A stretch of DNA of 30,415 nucleotides from Coptodactyla brooksi. Taxonomy: Eukaryota > Arthropoda > Insecta > Coleoptera > Scarabaeidae. The translations under genes were made by a program, and so were the position numbers. Shown here one piece after another: positions 8,851 to 19,304 of this stretch. Numbering within the stretch: position 1 is the stretch's first letter; each line of letters opens with the position of its first letter. Below the pieces are notes generated by a model, which was not told the origin of the DNA, ran no database searches, and worked only from the letters and a program-made list of their open reading frames with translations. The stretch is taken from contig JAWQRM010000110.1 of assembly GCA_033557675.1 (NCBI GenBank), forward strand, positions 1 to 30,415. Reading direction: 5' to 3'.

Positions 8851-10168
8851 GTAAGTACCTCTTATTAATTGCCAAACACGACTAGCCCTCGCAGACGGAC
8901 TCAGCTCCAATTTATGAACGTTAATAGGGGTGTCAGCGCCGGGTGTGCACTTCCGTACGGTGTTTTATTGTATCTGTTGATGATTTCAATTTATTGTCGG
9001 CTCAGTTTTGACAGTGTCGACGATTAATTAACCGGATTCGGGGAATTTTTCAAGCATTTTCTAACCTCTAAAGCATGACAACTATTTGGAGTTTTGTTTA
9101 CGCTGCGCTCGGTTGATAATTTAAAAGTTACACCGTGTTTTGACAGATAGTAAATATCGATCTTTGGGATACATCATTACGTACTGTACTCCTTAAAAAT
9201 ACTCCTCAAAAACTGTATAATTTCAATATAGAAAGCGCTTTTTTGCTAAATATTCACACGTGTAAGCTTAATAAGCACCATCGGTTGCTTCTTCGTTTAT
9301 TCCACAAAATAACTTCAGCTTTTATGTAGATTAATGGCAGCGGTGGATGTAACAAGTTGTGCATATTATTTGCTCGTAGCCAATGACCTATCAAGGCTAA
9401 CTGGAATGCAGTTCATGTTAGGTTGAGATTTCTTATTAAAAAAAGTCTAACTTTACTGAGTGGTTCATTAAAATATGCGCAGAGATAGGACGAGTGTGTT
9501 TAAAATTAGTTACCAAATTTGTTTTTCTAAGAGCTGCAACAGTGCGTGTGTGTTTCGTAACATTAGGAACTACTTGCACGTATAATTTTGGCGCTAAGCC
9601 AAATGTACTGCTAATTCCTTATCATCTATAAAGCAACGCAAGAGGTATGGAAACCCGCGTCTTATTCGATTTGAAAAATTAAATTGATCGTGCCTTATGA
9701 ATTATTCAAAGCTTTAGAACATTATTCGCGGAATTTGTAGTATCTTGGAAATTTAGCTACCTTTGCAACGAATTTTTTTATTACGCTCTAGGCTAGTTAA
9801 AACATTTTACGTCTTCTATAATTAATAAAATACTGATGGGCGAAATAAGTGCCGATTATAAATGTCGTAAAAATTCATGCGGTAGTTACGTCTAAAAGAA
9901 AATGAATTTTAGCCAGCCAAAGATTTTATTCATGAATTCGATGAAAGGAACTGTAACCAGAACAACAGAAGAAGCTATTACAAAATACAAAAAAGGTATG
10001 GATTGTATAAGTAAAGTATAAATACAACAAATTATTTTTTGATCATGTTTTCCAATTTTAGTAACATTATCTTTACCCCAATTCGTAGTCAACTTTCTTT
10101 TTCAAATTGTTACCTATATTTTTTATTTTCATTTGTAAATGCCCCGTTTTTTCCTGATTACAACGATG
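8851..10168 (+). other. Putative first intron, 5' part
   Basis: The sequence begins with the gtaagt donor. Its first 100 bases stay relatively CpG-rich and then become AT-rich. No further exon with both good splice signals and coding bias is visible, and no recognised repeat precedes the mariner at 10171. Confidence 0.4.
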
Positions 10169-10239
10169 TACACAGTATGACAATTAAATAACGAGAATTT
10201 TAATTTAAATCACAGAACACGTAGTGCCATCTATCAAAC

Positions 10240-11110
10240 TATGTATTGTTAGAAAGATACAAGCCACCTCTTTCGAACGCACCCAAGTTGGTAGAAAAAT
10301 CCGTGAAATTATTGTTGTCGACTCAAATTTTACTGTGAGAATATTGAACTAAAAACAAATAAGAACTAAAGAACTAAAAACAAATAGAGAAACTGTTCCT
10401 CAAATTTTGTCTCAAGATTTGGGAAAAAGAAAAGTTTGTGCACGTTTCTCATGCTTTAAATGATTAAAATTGCTCGTGTAGAGCATTGCAAAGACCTCAT
10501 TAAAATGACTGAAAATTATCCAGATTTTAATCAAATCATTATAACTGGTGATGATACACGGCGCTTTAAATACGATAAAGAAACTCAGCGTCAATCTGCA
10601 GAATGGAAGTCGAAAGGCGAGCAAAAACAAGAAATGCGTTTTGAGAAGTGAAGAATCGAGACAATGTTATTTTCTATGAGTACCTTTTATGATTCACAAT
10701 GGATTGTCCACAAGGAATTTGTTCCGCAAGGTAAAACTGTCAATGGAGAATATTATTTAGCAGTTGTACATCGTTTGTGGTCAAGAATTGTACGTGTTAG
10801 GTCTGAATACCCTGCAGGAAAAGGCTGTTTTTATTGCATGATAATGCATCACAACATAAGACGTTAAAAGTTCGTGAATTTTTGACAAAAAATATCTGCA
10901 TCATTGATCACCCACCGTATTCGCTTGACATATCACAGTTTGACTGTTTTCTTTTCCCTAAAACTGAAAATTGCCATGAAAAATCGTTGTAATAGCAGCT
11001 GTGACGCAGGTACTAAAGGCCATTCCTAAGGATAACATAGAAAAATACAACGCATGCATTGGTTCATCGTGCTAGAAAGTATATCGCGTTAAATTGAAAC
11101 TATTTTGAAT
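10240..11110 (+). pseudogene. Mariner transposase (DD34D type), disrupted
   Basis: Decayed blocks follow mariner order. ETVPQILSQDLGKRKVCARF belongs to the end of the DNA-binding region. IIITGDDTRRFKYDKETQRQ carries the first catalytic Asp (canonical TGDETW). SQWIVHKEFVPQGKTVNGEY matches the conserved 'G.VHKEFVP.GQTVN' strand. LHDNASQHKTLKVREFLTKN carries the second Asp (HDNA). HPPYSLDISQFDCFLFPK carries the third; only 33 residues separate it from the second, one fewer than the canonical 34, so a codon has been lost. A tail with AIPKDNIEKY follows. At least three frames and several stops are involved, so no active enzyme is made. Mariner transposases act in the nucleus, excising the element and inserting it at TA. 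Confidence 0.85.
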
Positions 11111-11149
11111 AAAAAAAACTGTTTAGTCGCTGGGTGAAAAAAATGTGTT

Positions 11150-11945
11150 TTTCGTGGATTTTTATAAGAATGTTCTATTTTTTCTTACAGCAGCATCTTA
11201 ATATTAAAAGTAAGTATATTGAACAACATTCAAATTTTTTTTTTGTTGAAAAATATTGTAAGTTAAGAGAGTTACGACCACTTTAAATAAACCTAATTTT
11301 TCAGAGGTGTTGTGCGGTGATCACGATAACTCTAAGCCAAATCATTTGATATTAAAATCCAAAAAGATTCTGTTTAGTATATGAATATATCTTGTTAGTG
11401 AACGAAGGATTTTTGGAAAACGTAACTTTTGACAAAATAGCGGCCATTTAAAGGAAAAGTGCGACTTTTTGGACTCTTATTTTTTGATTTTTTTCAATAA
11501 AAAAAGTTTTCAGTAAAATTAACAACCTTTCGTTTACGAACAAACCCTTGATATACAGAATAAGCACGAGAAAGTTTTACGTCGATTGCTTTAATGGTTC
11601 TCGGGATATCGTCGTCACCGCACGGAACTTTTCCGAAAAATTCTTTTATTTTGTTACTTATTTTTTTAGTTTACACAGAATCCCATAAAGTAAGCATTCT
11701 GCTGTCAAAGTCACCTCCAATCAATCAAAGCATCAATTTTCTCCTATCTACGACGCTCTCTGCCCTCTCCTGTAAAAAATAGAAACAGCCGACTTTAAGC
11801 GCGCAGCTCCTGGGCGCTGCTTTTGGCTGCGCAATCTCATAACTTTTCCTCCAATTTACATAAAATTTTCAGGAAACACGCTTGAAATGGCGTACTTTAA
11901 GAATATGCAAAAAAGCAAAATCGATTTTATGGGCTTGACCCCTTA
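11150..11945. mobile_element. Probable nested insertion in the mariner 3' region
   Basis: About 0.8 kb without mariner similarity separates the transposase end from the right terminus. It is bounded by related words, aatgtgttt at 11148 and aatgtgtgt at 11945, which could be a short target duplication. It contains poly-T/A tracts and ends in cttgacccctt. No coding potential is evident; the 62-codon frame at 11594 has no recognisable domain. The element type is unknown. Confidence 0.35.
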
Positions 11946-12002
11946 ATGTGTGTTTCTTGCACATCAAAAAATTCTCGTTATTTAATTGTCGTACTGTGCA
12001 TT

Positions 12003-12480
12003 ACGAGTTGGATTATTAAACGTGGTTAAACAAATTTTCAGCTTTCAAAAATAAATTCCAAAATATTCAGCTTGTCTCAGCTTGTGAAAAGCAACAAATG
12101 TTCTACGCATCTAACTAAACGTGTATTATTTTGCATCTTTCGTCTGCGGTGGTTTGTTGCTCAGTATTTTTCTTATTCATTGGCAGATGTGTGGACTTCA
12201 ATGAATTCCCAGACATACTGTAAGTATGCTTCGAATGCCGTACAAATACTGCGCAAACAAAAAGTGTCTATCGCGAACGTTTTCCCGACCGAGAAACTCT
12301 AGATTGACGAAAATTTAAAACTTTTAAGAGACTTTTAACGGAGCTTTGAGAAATAAATAAAAACGACTGTCACCTTGCGCCGAGTAGCACCGAAGTAGAT
12401 ACTATTTTGAGTATTACTGAAAGTACTTTTTGAAAAATTGCAACGAGCGTGGATTCATTAAATCGAAGTGTTTGCGAAGC
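12003..12480. other. No recognisable feature
   Basis: AT-rich DNA containing a 76-codon plus-strand frame (12072-12302) that I cannot match to anything and consider chance. Confidence 0.4.
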
Positions 12481-12960
12481 ATTAAAAAGGTACAAGTTTA
12501 AGCCATACATTATTTAAAGTACAAGCATTGGAGGAAAATGATCTTGGAAGAAGTTGGCAATGGTTTTTCTATACTTGGCAGAAGTATAGAAAAATTATTT
12601 GGTATGTGAATGCATGTTCAACAACAGTTACCATTTTAATAGAAATAAGTACACCAGACTAACCCGCGATTGATTCCACAAGACAATTTTCAAAGAAGAT
12701 TTCGTTTGAACAGGTGGTGTTCAATTGCAGGTGAATGACTAATATGATCGATTTTGTAGATGGGACTTTAAATCAACAGAAATATCATCAACTGTTGAAT
12801 TAAACCTTTCAAAATTATTTGGAGGATTTTTTTCTGGGGCTACATTCAAGATAGCGTCTATTTTGCACCTCCAGATAATGTCACCATTCTAAGACAAAGA
12901 GTTAATTATTAATTCGTAGGTGTCAGCGGTGTATTCATCATAATGGTTTCTAATTTGAAT
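12480..12960 (+). pseudogene. Tc1/mariner-like transposase remnant
   Basis: Heavily decayed plus-strand blocks in family order across several frames. KRYKFKPYII and VQALEENDLGRSWQWF match the '.L....F.PYK...VQ.L...D...R..F' end of the DNA-binding region. NPRLIPQDNFQRRF matches the 'ENP.......' segment after the first Asp. FVDGTLNQQKYHQLL and YLEDFFLG match 'FIDG.LN...Y...L......LED.PL'. The first-aspartate block is not recognisable, and numerous stops are present. A hairpin (ctatactt/aagtatag, 12564-12594) sits where coding sequence should be. It is related to the 2190-2495 remnant. Confidence 0.6.
12564..12594. repeat. 13-bp perfect hairpin
   Basis: tttttctatactt (12564-12576) pairs with 12582-12594 around a 5-base loop, inside the Tc1-like remnant. 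Confidence 0.65.
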
Positions 12961-13379
12961 AATTTATGTAAATACATTTTCTTAGTTTTGTTTATACGTT
13001 TTGAAATTATTATTTAGCTAATTAGTTAAATAATATTTTAGTGACTTTTATTTATTCATTTTGTTTTTAATTTTATTTACTTATCGTTGCTGTCAGAAAA
13101 AAGGGCCAGTCTAGAAATCAAAATAAAAAATATAGGTGTAGCAATTTAAAAAAAATGTTGGGGTAAAGCCCCAATGGTATCGCTTGGGGTAAAGCTCATG
13201 TTGCTAAAAATGGAAAACATGATCAGTTTGTAGTATTTGCAGTACCATTGGATATGGTCTTTGATTTATTTTAAATGGGACAATAAATAAAGGCGCTAAG
13301 GCTTGCCGCATTTTTAGTTAACACTTCTCTGACAGGTATGCACAACACTTTACCATATCCTCCTGGCCTCAAAATAAGA

Positions 13380-14378
13380 TCATTTAATTGAACTTATCAA
13401 CGCTGCAAGTTTCTGTTTTTGGCCAGCAGACGGTACATTTCTTTTTACCAACCACTCGATTATGTCACCTTTTCTCCAAGATGCGATGGGATTTCGGTGA
13501 TCAGGGTCTAGCATTGTGCGATAAGTAGCTTGATCAATTACGCTTATTGATTTTGTTGGTGTTACAGTTAGGACATGTCGAAACCATTCTTCAAAATCTT
13601 TCTTATTCATTTCGTGGTGATAATTACCTATTGCTTTATTTTTGTCACCAACAAAGCATTTGAGACATCTTTCCAAAAAGCCGTTTTCACGTCCAACATG
13701 TAACATTATAACCTTTTGGCCTGCACCGGATGGACGCTTTATACCACCTCTATAACCATTAACTTCTTGCACGCCTCCGCGGTAGTGGTCAAAACTATCT
13801 TTATTTTCTGGTGTTACTTTTTCCACCCAACCAAACTGTCTGGCATGGTTTGTCTCACACCAAGTTTCGTCCGTGTAATAAATATGCCATCCCTGATTTC
13901 TCTATCTTTGAAGAGACATTAGGAAATCTCTTTGCGCAGCCGTTGCTGGATGTTCCATTAATACAGGCTCGCTTTTCAGTTTTTTTAAGCGAAAAATTTA
14001 ATTTTTTTTAGCCAATCAGTGTACTTTCTGAAAATTGTGGTAAATCTGGTATTTCGTTTATAATTTGCACGTACGACTTTTTTACTGTTGGAAACTTCTT
14101 TTCTAAGTAAAAGTTAAAAATCATTCTTCTTATCACTCCCTGCAAAAAGTCATCGCATTCAATTTTCTTTCTGCCCGTTTTTGGTTTAGATGCCCCACGT
14201 ATCCTTTACTTTGTATTTCTGCAGACACCCTTTTAACCGTTGGTTTGCTTACTTCTATAGCTTTGGTAATTCTTTCCACCACCTTGTTTACCACAATTGT
14301 AGGACCACTTTCTTCTTCAAAAAAATTTCTGACGTTTAAGACTGCTTGTTTCACCTCCTTGTTACAATACTTTGGCAT
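13380..14378 (-). pseudogene. IS630/Tc1-type DDE transposase, nearly full length
   Basis: The minus strand from ATG 14378 begins with a DNA-binding domain: MPKYCNKEVKQAVLNVRNFF, then a helix-turn-helix-like VVERITKAIEVSKPTVKRVS. After a decayed linker with stops, the catalytic domain resumes near 13900 with WHIYYTDETWCETNHARQFG (first Asp in TDETW). It continues uninterrupted to 13380 through GQKVIMLHVGRENGF, GNYHHEMNKKDFEEWF, VIDQATYRTML (second Asp) and RKGDIIEWLVKRNVP. This is the pattern of an insect IS630-Tc1-mariner family with 'DETW', 'HAGG.NGF', 'YH.EMN', 'V.DNA.YH' and an acidic residue in '..EIIEWL'. An in-frame TAG at about 13907 and the decayed linker make it non-functional, although the catalytic half is intact for about 170 codons. 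A second copy is at 19305-19873. Confidence 0.8.
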
Positions 14379-14399
14379 CTTTTTGACTTGTTGAATGTT

Positions 14400-14800
14400 T
14401 TACTTTTTGAATGTTGTAGGAAGTGACATTTAACAATGCGCATATAATTTGACTGGCGAACGGGAATAGATTTTTCGAGGTTTTATACCTGCGTAAGTAA
14501 TCTATCGTTATCTATACCTTCGGATATTGCCATCCTGACTCTTAAAAACATGTGTACACTTGTATTCGATAACGGCAAGTTGTTATGCTCTTATTGATAT
14601 ACTCGTAAGGCAGAACACAAAAATATGTTTTTATTAAATTTGAATTCTAACCGCAATGATAAATTAACAGAGAATGTACGATTTCATCGAAAACGATCCT
14701 GGCGCTGAGGTCAGGTCAAATAAGGTATAAATATGTCTTTATTTAAGTTTACCCGCAATACTTGTTAATATTCTGCAATAATAAACGAAAATAAAATCTA
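14400..14800. other. No recognisable feature
   Basis: AT-rich spacer. It may hold the 5' terminus of the flanking transposon, but I could not identify inverted ends. Confidence 0.35.
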
Positions 14801-14802
14801 AG

Positions 14803-15395
14803 CTTTCAAACACAGGGCTGAATACTTTTGTCCAGTCGGAGCGCGATGTCGCCGCTATCGCTATCTCTATTTCTCCCAGCCTTGATAGCCGACTTTTTCT
14901 ATTTATTCGTCCGAGAGAAACGGAAAACGCCATTGTTTAATTAGCACTAAGAAATTATAGAGCATATTTTGTGTTATTTTAATATAGTCATGACGTATAA
15001 ACATGTGCTAGCATTCTTTGGAGCTTAATTACGTTCGTGTTCGATGAAGCGTTTATGAGATAACATAGTACAGAAATGCGAAATCACCCGAATATTGCAA
15101 AAAAATGATAAGCATAAGATGACGAGTACGTTCTAGGGAAAGCGGTCTACGTCCAGTCCAAATTTCATAATTTTTGACCGGTCGGTCGGAATTCACAAAA
15201 AACGGGCACTTTTGTGCTTTCATCGCCAGCTGCAGGTAAACGGCTATTAATAAAAAATTGCGCTTCTCGTGTGACATCATGAAATGAATGCTGATTGTAA
15301 CGAGGCCTTTTACAATTTTTTTTCCGTGGGGTACTTTCAGAAGTATAAACTTTCAAACACAGGGCTCAATACTTTTGAATCCGATAATAGTGCAT
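14803..15395 (+). repeat. 0.55-kb repeat, copy A, flanked by 28-bp direct repeats
   Basis: The body (about 14821-15395) recurs in inverted orientation at 18790-19262. It is bounded by direct copies of ctttcaaacacagggct plus naatacttttg at 14803-14830 and 15350-15377 (27 of 28 identical). Landmarks are a GC-rich segment with gatagcgatagcgg-type sequence (minus strand), 'tgacgtataa', 'cacccgaatattgcaa' and 'ctgcaggtaaacgg'. The direct repeats suggest a tandem junction or a solo-terminal structure. The short frames inside are not conserved between the copies, so it is probably non-coding. Confidence 0.7.
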
Positions 15396-15880
15396 TGTTC
15401 TGCGTTTTTTTCTCTTCGAAGTCCTTTTTGCCTAGAAGCTACGCAAGATGCAAATTTAGCTATATTATAAACCTTAGCTATAAACTTAGCTGAGACATAA
15501 GATGTAGACAAAAGGGTGTTCGTCCATATTTTTAGCGAAATGTCAAAGTCTAAAAGTATACCAACAGCAGATCTATCCAACAAGAATAGCTATTTAAAAT
15601 TTCGATTGGATTGATCAAACTGTTCACTTATTATCTAAATTCATTAAATGCATTAAAAAGTATACATTGAAATCGTGTAACCAAACTAGTATAATTATAG
15701 AATGGTACAAGTGAAACAATTGTATTTAACACAAGTAAAAGAGCATGGATCTCTAACATATCAGAATGTCTTTAACACATCTAAGAATAGGGATAATTTG
15801 TACGCATTGTGAGCAGGGGGTGCACGTACTAAAAAATATGGTTAATCGGCCACATGTGCGCACCTAACAGGGCACCGTTA
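15396..15880. other. No recognisable feature
   Basis: AT-rich unique-looking sequence with no recognised gene or repeat. Confidence 0.45.
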
Positions 15881-15904
15881 GATAAGGAGCTCATTTTTGA
15901 GAGA

Positions 15905-15985
15905 AATAGATACACACGTGCGTCAAGCAAAAGAAATTTTTCGTTTTTGGTGTAGTGGTGGCATTGTTCAAATAAAGAATCCTAT
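15905..15985 (+). repeat. Copy of dispersed GTGGTGACA family
   Basis: cacacgtgcgtcaagcaaaa, then ttttggtgtagtggtggcat and tgttcaaataaagaatcc, aligns with the right arm at 2975-3060 and the copy at 28955. Confidence 0.6.
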
Positions 15986-16554
15986 GCAGCACTATCAATT
16001 TGGACCGCACTGAACGTACAGAGGCCCAGATTAAAAATTGAAATATCATTCAACAACAACAACAAATGCGCTTATGTTGACGTAAACTGTAGTGTTCTAA
16101 TCTTAAATTTAAATTTCTCATTCCTTCTGGGCGACCAGTTTGAAGGGATTTCCATTTCAAGATAACCGGCCTCTTGCAGAAAACATCAAATGTGTCGTTT
16201 GAAGTGTCGATTATGGCCCCATCTACCATATTCTATGGTAGTAGTACAAATGCGGAATCGTTCATTGCTTACTTGAGAAAGGTTTAGCGTTTGTGCAAAG
16301 GCTGTTACCCAAAAACACTTACCCAAATATATTGTCTTATTTCTTCAAAGGAGTACTTTTCGACTGAAATGTGTCGTATGAGTGTTGGTAAGATTTGTAC
16401 AGATTGAAGAAGGTTCTATAATGTTTAAATGCCTTTTTGAAGTTAAATGCAGTATAATGTTGGAAGAAAATATCAGAAACCAGCATGGGACCGACATGGT
16501 AAATTAAGGATAATCCAATTTTCCGATTTTTGTAACCAATAGCAGTGTAATACT
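15986..16554. other. No recognisable feature
   Basis: No recognised coding or repeat signal ahead of the miniature mariner; only a short caacaacaacaac run near 16050. Confidence 0.4.
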
Positions 16555-17001
16555 ATAAGGTTCATTCAGTAAATAACGAGCCGGAGCCTGTTAGTCCAAT
16601 CGGTAACTTTAAAACTTTAGCAGTATTATGGGGGAAAACTGCCACAGGTATGCAGAAACTATTCCGTGTGCGTTATTGACGCGAGATCAGCTAGCAACAT
16701 TTAAGTAGGAGGTCCTAATCCATCCCGCTACAGTCCTGACCTGCCTCCCTGCGATTTTCATGTGTTTAGAGAACTCAAAAATCATGTACGTGAAAGAAGA
16801 TTTCAGTCGGGCAATGAAGTGCAGGAGGAAGTTTTAAATTGGTTCTTGCAGCGATCGACGACTTTGTATGAGAAAGGTGTATCCCGCCCAATTTCACAGT
16901 GGAATAAATGCTTAAACCTTCAGGGTCAATATTTTTACATAAAAAGAACCGCTGTTGTCACGGATGGCCATGACTCGTTATTTATTGAATGAATCTTATA
17001 T
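16555..17001 (+). mobile_element. 447-bp internally deleted mariner-like element
   Basis: 27-bp terminal inverted repeats are visible: 16555-16581 (tataaggttcattcagtaaa then taacgag) and the reverse complement of 16975-17001 match at 25 of 27 positions. TA dinucleotides lie at both outer ends. Only the last quarter of a transposase remains inside. The 'aaataacgag' core resembles the ends of the mariner at 10171-11998, consistent with a related lineage. The internal deletion gives a MITE-sized, non-autonomous element. Confidence 0.75.
16700..16992 (+). pseudogene. Mariner-like transposase C-terminal fragment
   Basis: From about 16705 the frame reads GGPNPSRYSPDLPPCDFHVF, containing the third catalytic Asp block (canonical HPPYSPDL.P.D). 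It continues RELKNHVRERRFQSGNEVQE, then a WFLQR..TLYEKG segment and WNKCLNLQGQYF, the standard end ('..RWDKCLN..G.YVE'). The frame terminates with SLFIE and TGA at 16990, inside the right inverted repeat, as in several mariner lineages. The DNA-binding domain and the first two catalytic Asp residues are deleted, so no enzymatic activity is possible. The frame itself is free of stops for over 90 codons, implying recent loss. Confidence 0.8.
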
Positions 17002-17082
17002 ATCAAGATAATAATAAGACTAGTAAGATTGGTGGCATACTCCGTGTAAAACCAGGTAAATAAATTGGATGATGGAGTAAAG

Positions 17083-17180
17083 CAATTGTCACCACTACGT
17101 CAAAACACAAAAATATCTGCTCGACGTACGCTTCTCTAACCACGTAAACATCATAACGAGCGATAAAAGACTCATGGTAA
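17083..17180 (-). repeat. Copy of dispersed GTGGTGACA family
   Basis: aattgtcaccactacgtcaa, then acacaaaaatatctgctcga and cgtacgcttct, is the inverted form of the 2975-3021 arm. A 'catcataacgagcg' segment follows, equivalent to the catcatcaggag loop. Confidence 0.6.
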
Positions 17181-18789
17181 ACAGTTATAAAACTTAATAA
17201 ATACTTACAAGGTTCCTGATGATCTAAATCAAGTAAAAATCTAAGTATTCACCTCTTTTTTACCTTACACATACCTTTCGCTACGAGACAGATCTACTCC
17301 ATATCACGATATTGTAAACAAGGTACTATCGCCTGTACGTGCAGCTTTAGAGGCAGTTCATCTAAAATCGATTTCAAAATGTAAGACGCGAACACAGTTA
17401 AGGAGATCGTAACAAAACTCTAATCTTGGCTTTATTATAGGGATGCTCTTAAACCGACTTACTCGTACATTTTACAGCATATAATTTTCTTAATGGTCAA
17501 GTTTTGTTTGTAAGCAATTTCTCGGGTGAATGATATTCAGTCTCACCTATTACGTCAAGGAAACGTTTAAAATCTAAATGAGACTTCCAATGTGCATCAA
17601 AAATAACTCCTGACGTTCCTCCTCCCTTCCTATTCAACGCTAATTATGTTAAAACCTGTTGATTTTGTACCCCTGATAGATAATCAATTCCACATAAATT
17701 TAACCAATTTTGCAGTAATAGAACTGTCGTCATCAATAGATGTTTAAAAAACAGTAATGATGGAGTTAATGACACTTTCGTTAATTGAAAAAATTGTTAG
17801 TAATTTTGTTTTTTAATTGGGCATGAAATTATTGTCGTCGATATATTCTTTTCTTTTTGTGTCTGTTTTAATGGATTTAGTTGTTTCAACTTCTTTCGTT
17901 CTTTCAGATTGTAAACGCTCAATATAAAAATTCACTGTAATATAGACTTAGTTTTGATTATTTTGTATTCTACAATATAGCTGGTCAGACTAGAGAATAC
18001 CCGTGTTGTATGCACATCGAGTGTTTTAAGAAGAAATAACGTGCGAGATTAAAATCATCGAACACTATAGCGTGGTTGCAAATCAGACCTTCTGACTTAC
18101 ATGTACTGTACGATGTGAACAAATATTTCTACAGCTACACATTTACTTATTTTTTTATATAAACCGATACGAACTATTTTTTATTTCCATATTTTCTCTG
18201 AACCAGATGAAGACTGCTTGTTATGACACTAGTTGTAACAAATCATGACTTAGTATTCATAATTAATGTTCACTGAGCGTTCGATATTTTTTAATGTGCG
18301 ATATAGACTTGCAAACTTTTAATGTCTGAAATATTCGGAATCATTCTTTAATGACTACTTTCCTTAACTTCTACTGTAAGTTGTAAGCTTGATACATTTT
18401 ATATTTTTTTTTGTAAAATGTCTTTTTTTGCATGTTGTAACAAATAATGTACCTGTGATGAATATGTATTACTGAAATTTAACTTAAAATATAATGATAA
18501 AATTACCGTTACATTCTAAAGCCTGAATATATATTCGTGTTTAATTTAGTAAGTACTTCGCAAATAAAGGATGTCTAAACAAGAGGTTCGGATTTAAATT
18601 TTAAATTAAGCGCATCGATTTCCTAATTTCTGTTGATATTTTAATGTGAATGACACCTACCAATTAAGAGTAGAATCTGACATCAGACAAATATCCACCG
18701 CGACTAATTCGGCCTGACGTCCTTCTTTTGATGTTCTGAATGACATTTTCGCATAAATGCATTTTGGTTACAACAGGTCGAATGTTGTC
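17181..18789. other. No recognisable feature
   Basis: About 1.6 kb of AT-rich DNA with no long frames, no recognised repeats and no RNA gene signal. Confidence 0.45.
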
Positions 18790-19262
18790 TTACTATTGTC
18801 GGATTTAAAAGTATTGAGCCCTGTGTTTGAAAACCTATATTTATGAAACTACCCCGCGGAAAAAATTGAAAAAGTCCTCATTACAATCGGCATTCATTTC
18901 TTGATGTCACACGAAAACCGCGTTTTTTTGATGAGCCGTTTACCTGCAGTTGGCGATGAAAGTTACCTAGAACTTACCATAATTTTGTAAATTTTTTGCA
19001 ATATTCGGGTGATAATCGCACTTTTGTACTATGTCGTTATTTCATAAACGCTTTATTGGACGCGAATGCAATTAAGATCCAAATAATGTTAACACATTTT
19101 TATACGTCATGACTGTATTAAAATAACACAAAATATATTCTATAAGTTTTTAGAGCTAATTAAGAAATGGCGTTTTCTGTTTCCCTCGAACGAATAAATA
19201 GAGAGAGCGCTATCAAGGCTGGGAGAGATAGCGATAGCGGCGGCATTGTACTCCGACTGGAG
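18790..19262 (-). repeat. 0.55-kb repeat, copy B (inverted)
   Basis: This is the reverse complement of copy A (14821-15395). It starts with aaaagtattgagccctgtg and passes through ctgcagttggcgatgaaag, gcaatattcgggtgat, tacgtcatgactgtatta and ggctgggagagatagcgata to ctccgactgg. It keeps only one of the two terminal direct repeats seen at copy A. Copy B abuts an IS630/Tc1-type transposase fragment on its right. Confidence 0.7.
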
Positions 19263-19304
19263 CGTGCGAGGGCCCTCGAGAAGGTAAGTTACCCAATGCC
19301 AGCG

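Larger units (their letters stand above)
10171..11998 (+). mobile_element. Mariner element with 31-bp terminal inverted repeats
   Basis: Both ends are visible. 10171-10201 (cacagtatgacaattaaata then acgagaatttt) and the reverse complement of 11968-11998 match at 30 of 31 positions. The left end is preceded by TA, the mariner target; the right is followed by CA, perhaps a mutated TA. A plus-strand transposase remnant lies between them. At 1.83 kb it is longer than the usual 1.3 kb, because about 0.8 kb of unrelated sequence (roughly 11150-11945) lies between the end of the transposase and the right terminus. Confidence 0.8.

Noticed and set aside
12072..12302. 76-codon plus-strand frame
   Set aside because: No domain or family resemblance. 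It lies between two transposon remnants and is consistent with chance.
13380..13910. Intact domesticated transposase gene
   Set aside because: The catalytic half is open, but an in-frame TAG at about 13907 and a decayed linker separate it from the DNA-binding domain. Splice signals that would rescue it were not seen.
14739..14933. Minus-strand frame starting MAFSVSLGRINRK
   Set aside because: It lies within the 0.55-kb repeat. The counterpart in copy B changes frame after about 14 codons, so the reading frame is not conserved.
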